A DNA stretch of 64,000 bases, taken from Anisakis pegreffii (lineage: Eukaryota; Nematoda; Chromadorea; Rhabditida; Anisakidae). The stretch spans positions 1 through 64,000 of the forward strand of contig JAPYMA010001618.1 of assembly GCA_035041965.1 (NCBI GenBank), written 5' to 3'. How positions within the stretch are numbered: position 1 is the first letter of the stretch; every line of letters starts with the position of its first letter. Position numbers and translations under genes: made by a program. A model generated the notes under the pieces. The model was not told the DNA's origin and searched no databases. It saw nothing but the letters and a program-made list of their open reading frames with translations. Below, piece after piece: positions 12,084 to 26,500 of this stretch.

Positions 12084-14343
12084 CTCCTTAAATATATTTC
12101 TCAGAGCAAGTCTACTTTCAAGAGCCCTCGTCATTCATTGATAGTGAAGACTGAACGCTATCAATTCGCGTTGATCCCAATTTCTCTTCGGAGCTGTTTA
12201 ACATTTGAACAATTAATTTTAGATGGATGGAACGGTTAGTTAATTAATTGCTTACCGCGATTGTTTACTAGACATTCGATTCCAATATGCAAAAACGAAT
12301 TCACCATCAGATGATCGTTGTACAAGTGCACGTTAATGCAGCAGTATGATCATCAGGAAATCTTTAAAACCAGTCAAAATCATTGCATACAAAATCAAAA
12401 ACACTGAATGGCTGATGCGCAGAGTTCAGCTAGCTGCTTCGTCCGATCTTCAAAAATTAACGTTTCTGACCGTGTGTCGAAGTTGTTGTTGTGTTCGCAA
12501 AAAGCTGCGCGTCAATTTGCTGCGTCAACGACGAAAGTACACCGAAAAGCAAATCGAATCTTAAACAGTCGCTCTTTTTGCCTAACCAAATAAGCTGCAA
12601 AGTTTCTGAGGCTTCTGAGTGAATCTGGCTTAGGTTTGCAGCCGTCACAATGAACTTGTGAATTTGCTAAGTGATGATTTGTTTCGGAAATTGGAAAAAA
12701 AGCTTGGCTGATTGGAAGTGATAAGTACTTTTGCGACTGCATAATGCGCGTAACTTTTTGTTGCGTGCCCAACAAAAAAGAGGAATTAGATGCAAAATAC
12801 TCGAATGATGCACTTTTTTTTTAGAAATGATGGACATAAGGAAACGTTGTAAAATTTGCAAAAATTACAAATTTCATAAACCGAAACAAATTATCGAATC
12901 AGTTCAGCAACTTCTAAATTTAGAATTCAATAATAACAACAGATCTTTATAATGTTTTATGTCCGATTTGCCTCAATCATTTTCATAAACAAAATCAAAC
13001 GATGCGTCATATACAGATCCTAATTAACAATATGATAACCCGAGCAGATTTGTAAGGTATTGCGTCACACACATCACAGGAAATCTGCTCATCAATATAC
13101 AGTTCTAATTGCGTGAGGGTGTAGAATTGCTCCCTCAATTAGAGATCACCAATCGCTTCAAAATTTTGATCGTCCTACTCTTATTTCGAATGTATCTCCG
13201 CGCACTATCTCCCAGCTTTCAAAGATCGTCTTCTCGCCCATTCATCTATAACTGCCTACTTCATTTGCATATATCAATCAAACCAATCGTCCTTATTCCA
13301 TCGGATGAACCACTTCAAACCATATTAGCAAGACACTAGTTCCGTCCTCAATCAATCGACGAAGCAACACTGTAGCATCGAACTTAAATAGCCGACGATT
13401 TAAAAATACATTTGACGGTTGATTCAAAAAAGCTGATAAACTGTTTCACAGTTGATTGAGTTTGTTTTCATTGTTGTCGCTGATGATGTAGTTGTCATTG
13501 TTGGTGGTGATGGTGTTATTGAGATGAGTTTGTCAATGAGTACGAGACCAGAGTGAAATCAATTTGAGCAAGTAAAGTTGCTGGTTGAAGACGACTCAGT
13601 GATCGAAAGGTGGATGTAGGGAGAAGATAAAAAGTGTGCAAGGAGTGAGGAGCTTAGAAGGTGACGGTAGCATAGACAAGGTATATACTCAGATAGCGAT
13701 AGAAGCGATGTTGAAGAAACGATTGAAGCGAGGATTCACACCACACAAATCCGAAAGATTTGGTGCAAATTAGATAAGAATTCAGCAAATTTTCATCATT
13801 TGATTTGCATTCTCGTTCTACTATTCAACGCTGAAAGCATTTAACCGCTTGGCATCCCACTACCATCATCACCTAATAATACTGACTGACACAACAAACA
13901 CATGCATAAATAAACGAATAAATTCAGATGTTGTTACTTCAGTTCTCCTTGTGAGCATGTGATGACTGGACTCGAGAACCCACCAATTACTTACTTACTT
14001 ACGAATGCCTTCTTGCCCATTTTCAAACCAAACTTATCATCAACGGCCAAACAACCATCTCATCAGTATTGCTTGCACAGCTCATTCCATGTGAAAGCCT
14101 AGCAGCAATCGCCTGCTAGTGCCTTTGTTTCTGTCTGGTCTCATATTCCCATTTTTTGGTCCTCCGTCTTGTTATTTAGCTTGGGCATAGAAAAAACAAC
14201 AGTATTTTTTTAGCTACCTTTCCATTTCTTTTAGAAATCTTCAGACAATTATCAGTGATCATTTATGAGAAGTTATCAGTGCTCATGACAGTACATCTTT
14301 GACCTAATTTGTTCACTTATCACTTATTGAACTAATCAATCGT

Positions 14344-14355
14344 AATGTATTTCAG
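14344..14355 (+). promoter_or_regulatory. Possible 5'-UTR or trans-splice acceptor before exon A
   Basis: taatgtatttcag ends at 14355, 62 bases before the signal-peptide ATG. A short upstream frame (ATG 14365, TGA 14395-14397) lies between and is out of frame with the main start. This is inferred from the acceptor consensus only. Confidence 0.3.
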
Positions 14356-14417
14356 GAATATTTGATGTTTTTTGCGATCGGTCGAAGTAATTGTTGATTG
14401 TGAGATACTGCTATGAG

Positions 14418-14508
14418 ATGAACAATTTGTGTGTTTCATCCAGGCTTCTGAAAGCCGCCTTTTGCGTCCTTGTTCTAATCACTTCACACTATTGCAATGC
14501 TCAACAAG
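14418..14508 (+). CDS. cle-1: cle-1 exon A: start and signal peptide of the long isoform
   Basis: ATG at 14418 encodes [14 protein letters not shown] followed by a hydrophobic core (FCVLVLITS) and a likely cleavage point after CNA. It ends CAACAAG before the donor gtcagtg, phase 1. The split codon joins the next exon as GTG (Val) and keeps the frame open into the first FN3 domain. The signal peptide shape and phase match make this a confident start. Confidence 0.8.
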
Positions 14509-17500
14509 GTCAGTGACATGATCTATTTGCTAAAATTAAAACATGATCAGCAATTTTTTTTCCGCAATACATGTATGAATGATCTTTTTGAATAATGAAA
14601 TCAGTTCAGAGCCTACGTTTTGTTACGTGGCACATAGCATGTAGAATCCTTTAAGAAAATCATTGCTCACAATTAGTTCGTCATGAAAATCTGATGAGAA
14701 CACACCTGCACTCACATGTTTGGTTACACTCAACGAACTCCAAAGAGCACTCAAGCAAATTTCCAAACGGCTTTATGTACACATAATCCAAACAAATGCA
14801 TCACAACACTAACCAAAGCGGGCGATTAATTAAGGTGTGTCTAAGGAAGTAATTAGAGCTAATCTCAACTCAAATTTCGCTTAAATTAGCAACTATTTCA
14901 ATTTGTTCTTTGTGTTCAATGCTTTTGTTGTGGTCACTAATGCAGCAGCAGCAGCAGCAGAAGTAACCGAAATTATGAGGCGTAATTTGGAGATCTTGCA
15001 CTGATCTCGCAACAAGCGTTAAGGTCACAAATTCGTATAGTAGCTTGTGCTAAAACAATTATTGGTGTGTTGTTTAATGGAAGGACAACATTCAAAATTT
15101 GAAATTGTGTAGCCAAACAGGTTTAGGTTCTGGGTGAAGACATGAAAATTGAAAAAAAAAAGTTGAGGCGATTAACAATTTCTGGTTCCTTTGTATCGGT
15201 CACATCGCGACTCATAAGGAGACCATTTAGACGAAGCAGTCATTGGGTGAAACAATCTTGATCTTGCAATCTTGAAAAGTCTTAATGAATTAGATCAATT
15301 ATAAATGGAGCGTGATAGGAAAGCAACTGCGTGTCAGATGTGGAAATGTTTAAAATTGTAGATTTCTTCGGAAAATTAATTTTGACCAGAAAAATGACCG
15401 CATTTCCGTTCTCATCTATCAGATTCCAACATCTGTCTGCTTTTTACCAAGCCATTTGAAATCAATTTCACGACTGATCACGCTTGACTAAAGCTAGAAG
15501 GTGATGCGATCACAATGAATTATTCATTGATGAATATCAAAAAAAATAGCACTTGTAAATCGAGTGAATCATATTTTTCGATGAATCAATGCCGTTTGAG
15601 GTCGACTCTCGCAATCACCATCACATCACCACCGTCTATTTTCTTGTCGGATTTTATTGCTTGGCAAAAATTGGAGTGATCGAAATTTTCAATTCACTCG
15701 ATTCAGCGCATTCAACTTTTATGAGTCGTAATGAAAGTGTGAACTGATGAATAGATTATATCCATCATTTGATTCTCAGCAATATCAAATCCGCTTTGGC
15801 ATCACGATAAAGTGATTTTAATGATTTGAAAAAGAAATAAAAGCACAGTATGACAGGAATGAAACCTCATTTCAAAACATCACATTAATGCTAAATAACC
15901 CGAAAAACCTCAGTTAAAATCAACCATCTTATTGATATCAATTGATCAGCAATAGATCATACCGATGAGGATGAACGCTTGAAATGCCAGAAAACCACCC
16001 TTTGAAGGACTGCCTTTGTGAATCAAAAACGAACACCTTAAAATAAGCATGCTCTCTGATCGGTAATATTCAATTGAGTAGGGCTTAATTAATCTGAGGA
16101 ACCAAGGTTGGAAGGAATACCAGCAAAAGTATCAAACCCAAATAAGTCACGTATAAAACATTTTTTAAAACCATCAACACCTCACATCCACCTCAAGATA
16201 CTGAATGTTTTTGAAAGATTCCGTAGTTACTACTCGTTCTAAGCTAAGGTTTTATCTAGGTGTAATAAAGTTATATTTTGTGATCGTTGACTTTCAACGT
16301 AATATTTCGCTCACCCTCAATATAATAACTCTCCAAGCACACTCAGCTTATACCTGGAAACTTTTTTTTGACTACAATTCAGTGATCAAAGTTGATGTTG
16401 CTATGAGCAATGTTCGTTCAGAATGGCGTGTGCCGGACCCTCCAGAGAACGTTCGGTGTAAAACCAACTCGGAGAGTGCAACCCTGTGGTGGGAGCCACC
16501 GTCGTCAATAAATGAAATTCTCGTTCGCGGCTACACAATTTCGTATGGTATCGGCACTCCAAGTCGTCGAGTGATCATCGAAGGCGCATATACGAACGCG
16601 TTTACAGTTAACGGCCTAAGTTAGCGTTCACATCTCATTTCCACATAACCATATCCTTCAGTTACTCATTTAAATGCCTTCAAATATGCTTCCAGAAGTC
16701 CGTTCACAATTCCAAAAGCACTTATTCCCAAATTTTTATTGTCTTTTTTATCCAGTTTTCAAATGTTCATTTCCTTCGTTTTCCTTGGCGAGCTCGTCTA
16801 GCCTAAGCCTAACGACCCACAAAAAAGTCGCACTAGAAGAAAGCTCACTTCAAGTTGGCCTGATCTGTCTGGTACCATCTTCCTGATTTGGTTAATTGCA
16901 GAACCGAATACAACGTACGTCTTCGCTCTCACTGCTTACAATGAAGCGGATGGAGAAGACTCTGATAAAGTGCTTCTTACGGCCACTACAAAATTACCAA
17001 AGAAATCTGGTGAGTTCACCGTTTCATCGCATTTCGCGAGGAAATCTTTCATAAAATTCGAAATCCATATTAATTTGGATACTTGCAAGATCAAGAAGTT
17101 GGATAGCTGGAGAAGATGCAAGATCAACTGCTGAATTTTCTCAATAAGCGATCAATTCTCTTCAGATAACCGCCTATTCCAATTACAAACTCCGACTAAG
17201 GTATACGCCCGTGCGCTATCACCGACTGAAATAGAAGTACGGTGGACGGATCCAAATCTCAGTTATGAAAACGACAATTCTGTGGAAACTGCTTCACGCA
17301 AGAGAATCTATGTTATACAGTAGGTTTTCAAACATTCAAACATTTGAATGATCAATAACGAGATGCCTTTGCTGGGCAAGACAATCTCGATCTAACCTTC
17401 GCGAGGTTATCTGCTAGTGTGATGTAACTTTATCATTACGTGTAGTTTCGAGTCATTTGATGGCAAGTGGGTTAATCATTGTAGAGACAATTTCAATCAA

Positions 17501-20500
17501 ACACATACTTTGGCAAATTCATGCTTCATTAGAACTGCACAAAATATCATATGGTTATGACTGAACCCCAGTGTACCTGCTGATGTTCCAAACATGATGT
17601 ATACTACGACCTAATGACTCTTAATATCGCAGTAGCGCTTTGCAATGTATCAAGCGTATACCGATTGTCGTTAGTGTGCCCCTTCAGTAGATTGCCCCGT
17701 CTCGAATTATTCAAATCTCCAATTAGATAAATACAACTGCAAAACGTTCATGAAGCAGTATTACTCGAGAATATTGGCATTCACTTGTATCATCAGTATC
17801 TCACATGAGTCGTTCAGATATGGAATCTACCAGTCGGAACGGTATGAAAGGCTAACCTCTCAAGTTCGTCACGCTATCATCAGTGGGTTAATGCCCAACA
17901 CTGAATATGAGATTGCCGTCAAGTTGGTCATGCCAAATGGTGCTGAATCAGCGTGGAGTATACACGAAGTTGTAAGAACGCTTAGTAAAGGTGAACATTT
18001 ATTCAGCATATATATAATCATATCTCAGAGACTATTTAACGCCTTACCGCGGATCACTAATGATCTAGAGTCACTAATGATCACTGATCACTAACGGATC
18101 GCTAAGGATCACTAATCTGATCTCTCCTAGATCATAATCCCTCAGACAGCGGTCACTGGTGAATGTTTTCAGCACCTCTCTTGGTTTGGCCGGAAAAATT
18201 CGACGAACGATGTCATTTTGAAGAATCTTCAATTTGCGGTTTCGTCTCAGATGAAAACGCCCCGCTGCAGTGGACTCGATCCCAGGCTGCTTCGAGTGCC
18301 CAAATGCCTAACTCAGTTCTTGGCACCACAGGTAATGTACACATGTGCAATGCAACTGTTCTGCATCTGCATCAATTCACATCTGCAATGATCCATTGTC
18401 AAAGTAAACTTTATTCCAGGAGGTCACTATATGACTCTGCAGTCTACCTCGTCACCACTCGAAAACTACGGCAGATTGATCTCGAGAATGTTCAAATTCA
18501 TCAATGGATCTCATTTATGCGTTAGTCTATGGATTTTCGTGAAAGATGCAAGTCAAGGTATAATTTTCTTCGCCACCTCTCCTGTTCAAAGCATATGACT
18601 CAAAGTGAATGGCTGGCTGCTTAAAATCTATCGAAAGCACTAGGAAGACAATATTCATCAAGTGAGAAATAATGTAATGATCCACATTCAAGGGATATCA
18701 GGATGAGGCATATTTTGCGTTGATATGTTTTCATGAGATGCAAACATATCAGCGTGTCGTCGGCTCCTTCAAAAAATTCGCAAATTTGTAGCAATCGATA
18801 AATTTGAATGAACTAATCTTATTATAGGAATTTTAATGATACGAATGCATAAAGAAAGTGAATATGGCAAGCATACGCTGACAATATTCTTCGCACACCT
18901 CAACAAAATCAAGACTGAAAGTTGGCAGTTGCTACTGTTGAATGTTGATGCCCCAGATACACCGTTTAAGGTGAGTGATTTCTTGAGTGATCAATCGAGG
19001 AACAGTCGATCAAACAATTCGGTTTCATCATAATTGAATCCATTGTTGAAATCAACTTCTTGAAGAGTAATCTCTGTTATGTAACCATACGTAAACTTTT
19101 GCTATAAGTTTTGTACTGTTGCCTGTTATACTTATACTATAACCTATGTTTGCCTGGGAAAAAACATTTTTTCAAATGAGATCCTTCCTTACCGTTTTTG
19201 TGTACGTATAAATTGAAGTAATTTTAAGCTTTCGTTTGAAGTGCGTAAAAACGGTGATGAGCATTTTTGGATAGCAATCGATGACATCGACATCTTGTCG
19301 GGTCGATGTCCAAAGGAAACGACCACACTGCCACGGAATACCGTCACATTTCCTGGTTAGTTCCAAACTTCGTCTCCAAATTATTTCCTATCAAACATAC
19401 ACTCGTCGAAGTGATGTAGTTGCAACATCCAACTATCGAATAACGAACAGTGCTAACTTATTCTGCACGAAAAAATTCCCCCACTCGTAGACTGAGTAGC
19501 TCTTGAAAATTTCAGAGCAATGAAACCATCAAGTACTGCAATTTTTTCGACAAGGTTGAATGTTGAACACTTCGCTCATTCAAAGTTTACAATACAATAG
19601 AATCGTAATGACACATAACCTTGAACGTTCTCATGCATATGGACGATGAAATTAAGTTGTTTTTTTTGTGGGCAAATTTGTAAGTTAGAGACACATTCGG
19701 AAAAACGAATATCTTATGATGCGCAGACGACGACTTAGTTACAAATATCATTTCATCTAACAAGCTGACTGCAGCGTTTCAATCATATTCATGGAATAAT
19801 ATGAGGAAATTCGTTGTGATTTTATGCAATAGAAGGTCATCGCGTGTGATGTGATTCCCTTTTTGATTCTGAAAAGGAAATGAACGTGTTCTGGTGATCT
19901 GCGGGAGACTGATTCGATTCTGATTCGTTTCATCCGCCGGTCATCCGAACGTAATTCATTTCAACAAAGAAGGAAGTTGAAATAATCTGGTGGCATTTTT
20001 TTCCTGTTGAATGTTTCTTCCAATTGGGTGCATTCAACAGTCAACTTCCTTGAACACATCGTTGAATTTTCAGTATATTTTCATCGAATAGATCATGAAT
20101 CAGTGGAAAATGTCCGCATGAAAAGATTTAGGATGGCTGTTGTTTTGAACGCAGTGCTGATGAACAGCAATCTTATTGGAGATATCAAGTGAAATTTAGT
20201 CAAACTGGATGCATTCCCATAAATTTACCTAGAGTTTCCTTAATAAAGTTATGAAAAAAAAACAATTCTTCGCCAAACTTCTTTCAGCTCATGAATGCAC
20301 TGATTGCTTCCGGAAGTTAGATTTCTTTTGCTAGAATCCATAAAATAAATCAAATAATTGATGGACTATGGGTATCGAGAACTATTAAAAACCGATTTCT
20401 TTCGAGTACGGACAACAAAATATCGCCCAGTCATTAAATTGATCTGCACCTAACCAAACTAGTGCATTCATTAAAAACAGCTCGACTTCTCTAAAACTCA

Positions 20501-23500
20501 CAGCATCAGAAGATTCTACTTAAGTGTGAAATATTGTATGAACCAAACTATTTCCATGAACATTTCATTTTTGGATTGTATGCACAACAGCCTTGTTCAA
20601 TAAATTTCAATCTTTGCGTTGCCTTGTTAGCTGAATGTCATTCGCTTCCAATTAACCAGAAATGAGATTTTACGTCAGGAAATGAGATTTCTATTGGTCT
20701 GAATTCTCTTATATGGATGGGAATTCTCATCGAAAAGAGTCTAACTGTACGAAGCAATACTGGCAGTGAAGTCTATAGAATGAGATCGTAAAATTTTTTG
20801 CGGTTTGCATGTGAGGTATTTTGTTAAGATATGTCGCGCTATAAATCAACCATTGATTCTGAAGTAATGTTATTGAGTTCGTCAAGCCAAGCAATTTGTT
20901 TTCTTCTTCTTTATGTTACGAGCTTATTGTTCACAATTGGATTCATTGTCCTTTAGTGGTCTCATATCTTCGAATCCATCGCTTTGCACAGTCAAAAATA
21001 TCAGTCCTCCTTGAAGTGCTCGATTACAATTGTGATGCCGAAATCATTTCTCGGCTTATCGTGAAAATATCGCTAAGCATGCAACTCTTGGTAGTAACTG
21101 ATGAATTTCTGTAGGCTCATTGTTGTATTCGAACTCAGCTGAGCATCAGAGTGACAGACTGAACCGTAGAAGCAAATCATTTCACCTAGCAATATAATGT
21201 GGTCAAATCGAGGCACACTCGATCATGCATGCTATTTCTGGCACGCTGAATTCTTTCGAATCAGCATTGTTTGCCTCATTCAGTCTCGAATAGGTCTTCT
21301 CCGCAATTGAGTACATAGATTGCCCAAAATTTTAAATCAACAGTGCACAACGAAAAGCAACAATAATCCAGATTAGCACAAGAGATTACGAGGGCGCCAT
21401 TGACTTTGTTGTGCGTTATCCAGCATAATAATCGTTTTTCAAGACTGCATAATCTCGCATGATAATACATTGCAAATAGTGTATGAGTGCCTAGATCGGA
21501 TGTAAAAGTTCTGATTAACTAATGCTGTCAATAATTAGAAAACAGCGAACAAACGTTCGAAATTTCTCAAGCCAGAATGGTCAAAACCCAATTGAGTGAG
21601 AACCACATTGCATCTGTAGTCACCATTCAACGTGATTGATTCCTAGGAATATTCAAGGTGTTGTTTGACGGGTAGATGTATTTTAGTGCTGATTGAATCT
21701 GAATCTTAATTTGATCTAATATGTCAGCAGATATGAATACCTCAAGACACGAACAGCAACAGCAATTCAAGTTTCATGGGTCTGGTCTTGTTGAGTTCTT
21801 GAACGCAATGTTTGTGCTTTGTTCGCGTAATTTTGGAAGCTAAAATGATCTCTCGACACTTTTTGCAGTTTCATTATCGCTTCATTCATAGCTACTCTTT
21901 GTTCATTTCTAAGCCATCAGATGATCAGATCAAATACGATTAGTCCAGAACACTATACCACACTGATCACTATCCTCATCTCAAGAAATGCTTTACTTTC
22001 GATTTCCGAGACCAACCTGGCGCCATCACTCTTTGACGTTAATGTTGGTGGGTGCACTTCTTCGTGTTGCTCGTGAAACATCGATCCATCATCCGGTCGT
22101 TTCGTTCACAAATGTTTTTATCGTTGTATTTTTTTTCGGAGGTTTTTTTCTTCGAATGACTACTGCTTTGTAAGTTGAAAGGAACAAGCAAAATTTGTAT
22201 TGTGGTGTGATATTGATGATTGCAAACAAATCATGATGCGTGATCGTTGAACTATTGTGTTACTGTTGCTCATCTAGGCCTAATCGATCATGAATAATGA
22301 ATGATGCAAAGGAATCACATCGTCAAGATGAACATTTTTCATTAGACTGCTGCTGCACATGACTAGCGAAAATGTCCGAACAGTAGTAGTTGTTTCACTC
22401 GGAAAAATGATTGTTTTCGATTGCAACTAAGTTACAGTTATACACTACAGTTACGGTTACAGTGAGTGTAAGAACTTAGATAGAGCTGGAGCAATCGAAG
22501 ATGGTAGCAAAGACTTTTTTGATAGTTATTGTCACCAGAATGATCTGAAATTGAATTCAATTCAGCCAAAGCAAGCAGATCATGAATTCTTGAGGAACGT
22601 TCCAATGTGCTGTTATCGTAATGGATTAGGATATTTCTCGACTTGTTCACTTTATAGCCTTGTTTTCCGGCGCTCTCAGTAATCATTTTCAGTTGCAAAT
22701 CTTCAGTTAAGATTGATTGACTGTTGAGCATTGTGTTGTGCTGCTACTGCTGCTGCTGCTGCTGAGTCAATCAGTACATTACAAACATCAATTCCAATCG
22801 CATCACAATGATTTAATCAACTTTGCCGATTAATCCGTTTTATACTCTTGCACAATAATAGAGTATCGTTGACTTCTTTCCCTGATCGAATGCATTGAGC
22901 AGCGTTCAATCAATTCCCAATCAGACTCAAAGGTGGTCTAGAAACTTGAACAGTTTCAAGCAAACCTTAAATGCACATGGAATGAGGCGTCTACCGCCTA
23001 GGGCGAGTCTGAAAATCATGAAAGTTCATTCACAATGATAAAATCGCACTGATCATAATGATGAATCCAGTCCAAATTCAAATGCAAAGTTTTATTTCCT
23101 CATCTAAGCTTGAGTTGGTGTCATTTTTTTAGTTCGTATTGAATTGCATGGTACGTTCTTCTCTCCAAGTTCGTAACATATTACCATACTTATAATCTCT
23201 TAATTATGAGTATCACTTGATAACCGTAGATCACACCTGTTATTATGTGGTTAATAATTACGAACATTTAACAGCTACTAACCTGATCCGACTCACCGGT
23301 TGAAGGTGTTAATTACGCGTTACATTACATTATTACACTGCAACAGTAAACAATAAAAGAACAGGGCAGAAACACTTTCACGGCATTGCAGCTCATTTAT
23401 TCGATGGAATAATACCATGATCACCATGCAAATCTATTATCATTTATATTGCCCGAGTAGTTGGAGATATGAGCGATTGAAAATGTGCATCTAAGAGATA

Positions 23501-26500
23501 TGTAAATATATATTTTGGATTGCGTCACCAAACTGCTGATCAAGGTGATTGAGAGATAGATGCAGTGCAGAACGTTTTGAATAGTTTCTCACGGCAAACG
23601 ATCGTCATCATAATTACGTACGTTCGTCTCTTTCTTAAGTTCATAATTGACACTTTCGATGACCGAATACTGCTCATTACACCGCTATTATACGACTTTT
23701 TTACGGCATTCCATCGTATATTATGATGGACTCGACTCCTCTTTCATATGTATCACCTGTGTTGTTGTTGTCTTTTGAGTCCGACGATTCCCGTTGTCAT
23801 CGTCGTTATTCATTTCAATGAGCGATAAACAACACAGTCAGTGCCTTTGCCGTCTTATTACGAAGTAGTTAATGCCAAAAGACAATCACACACACACGAT
23901 GTTTCAAGTTTTCTGCTGCTGCTGCATTCAATTCCTTTGAGTTCTTCACCAACCATCCATCATCATGCCACAAATCACGTCTTTAAAGATATGACGCAAT
24001 ATTGTCTTCTTTGGCTTTTCTACTGATCATAAACATCATCGAATTTGCCGCTTCTTCGACACGAAACCCTCAACTTAGAAAACAACCCACCACTAAGTTT
24101 GACACAAGATTGATTAGAAGTCCCAATAGAAACTGACAGTGGGTGATAGATGAAAATTTGAAAAACAAAAGAATCCGAAGAGTTATCATTAGATTTTGTG
24201 TATTGAGAATAATTATCATTAATTATCATAACAGTTTCGTCGTTTGATCAGCAGAACAAAAAGCAGAAAAAGCATACTGCGCTGAGTGATGATGTAGTAA
24301 TGAAATTCATCTCAATTCGAAGTGAATCAAAGACATTCTTAGTTAACAACAGCCATTGTTCTCATCGGAAATTGACTTCCTCTTTTCTCAATGAGGTCTC
24401 AAATTGCCAACATTTTCTCACGGAATACTTTTCATTTACAATAAAATGGAATAATCATTTAACGAAACTAATGCACACTGAATCACATTCATCAAATATT
24501 AGTTATCGTACTCGCTTTTGTCTCTCATCTGATTGAAATCGAAATGAATTATAAAATTAACGAATTCTCATCGACCTTAATAGGACGACGGATAAATGTT
24601 CCCTATCCGTTGAACTTGAATGCAAAGGAATTCACTTGTTATGAGCGAAATCCGTGTTCATAATGAATTTCGACGGTTCAGGTTTGAGTTTGCGAATTCT
24701 TTTGTTTATTTTTGAAGGGGGAGGGGAATTCTAATATTTCTAAGGGTTTAGAGCACTGATAGTCATCCAGCAGCCAGTTTTTTAATTCCCTTGAAGACCC
24801 ACTGCAACTACAACTTATCATCTGCTAATGTAAACTTATCATCTATAAATTATCGCAGTATCTATGAAAGCTCAAGCCTATTTCAAGAGCACTTGGAGGC
24901 GAAATAACCTGAGACCTGAGGCTGAAAATGTTGATCTAAAGTCAGCGTTGAATGCTCTTAAAATGGTCTGCTACTATGATCGACTGAGCGAATGAAGCCA
25001 GTATCGTCAACAGCTCTTTACTGTCGTAGCTATTAGCGCTGTCATCACTTAAACCTGCTATCCGTAGAATAACTCGAGAATCAACAATTAAAACTACCTT
25101 GATCTTTCACTTTCCACCTGAACTTTCTCCTGAAATTATGCACGAAGTAAATAAGTCGGTAAAAACTGACCATAATATCGAAGAAATACTCTATAAATGT
25201 CCGTCCGTTGGAGTTGCGCTGAGGCACCGCCTTTCCCATTCACTTTCTTACATCAGAACGTTCTCCGTTCATCTTGCAATCTTGCAATCTTCTAAACCAA
25301 ATCAAACAACGAGACCATACGAAGGAGAGCCAAACAAAACGACGACGAGAAGAACCGCCTCTACACGACGAATAATAACGAAGAATGGAATGAATCCATC
25401 CGGTGTTAGGTTGTAGCTGTCTATGCGCTGATCCTCCTGACAGGGATCCACTCCGAAACTCGACTCACTTGATTACTGTGAAACGTTTATTGACTCAAGT
25501 CGAATCCATTCGACTACTACTGCGACCATCAGTGGAAGGCTCTAAAAAAGAAACGACGACGAATCATATTAAATTCAACTGAACAACAGCAACCGTTAAC
25601 CGAACGAATGAAACGTAACGACAACATTGTTTCGTGCAATTCTCTGCTGTGCTCATGCCCAATTTCATGCATTATTACTATTGCTCTATCCAATTCCGAC
25701 GTTCATCTGCTCATCGCTCTGTAATACAAATAGTATTATAACTGCAACATAGCATCACTATACTCAATTCATTAATTTCCCATCTTCAAATTTTCTTAAA
25801 ATTGTTGCCATCTTTTTTAGTTCCTCATTATTATAATTGTTTCTACTATTCACTAGTATTTTAGTTTGTCCTTCATTCTCTAGAGAGAACAGAAACGAAT
25901 CGCATTTTGTGATTCAGTAAATATTTATTCACTGTCATTGACACCAGAATCTGTTGGGTTCTACACTCTATTGGAAGCATCCCGATAGACTACTGATTCA
26001 CGGAATAACCGTCATATGCGCTTTGAGCAGTCGATATTTTTCCGAAATTCAAGCACAAGAACACCCAATTCCTTGTTTTTTTGTTGTTGAACATAAAACA
26101 GTTCCGACAAAAAATTCATTTCACTTCATCAAAACTTTCCAACTCTTGCAAAAGAGAGTTCCCATTCTTATCATCAATATCATTACTGCACCTCGCAAAA
26201 AAACCTTCATCGTATCAACTCAAATCAAAGCCATTGATCGCTATTGTTCAACGTCTACTATCAGTGATTATATTCCTGCTTACGATAGCATCAGATCAAT
26301 GCTCTGATCGGTGGTGTTCATTTGAAGACTGAAGACTGAACGTTTGACGACGAAAGTGTTGTCTTGTCGAAAAAAAAACTGCTTTTTTAAATTAACTCTA
26401 AACTTATTTCTATTGTTATCAGTTGTGTTAGAATTGTTCTGATTCTCTGTAAGCTATCAAACGAACTGATTCTTTAACGCGGAAGTTGACGTTTGCCACA

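Larger units (their letters stand above)
9791..14417. other. Upstream flank of the collagen gene; no supported exon
   Basis: This should contain the promoter and any non-coding first exon of the long collagen transcript. Open frames at 10933-11277 (minus), 12512 (minus) and 13109 lack splice or domain support. A perfect 20-base palindrome lies at 12064-12083, and a ttact tandem run near 13990. Confidence 0.4.

Noticed and set aside
14942..14960. CAG run, and a CTG run at 22745-22763
   Set aside because: Six-unit trinucleotide repeats are ordinary in introns; no coding or expansion evidence.
25099..25416. 105-codon plus-strand frame upstream of exon B
   Set aside because: Looks more coding-like than its surroundings but lacks acceptor and donor phases that connect to any collagen exon.
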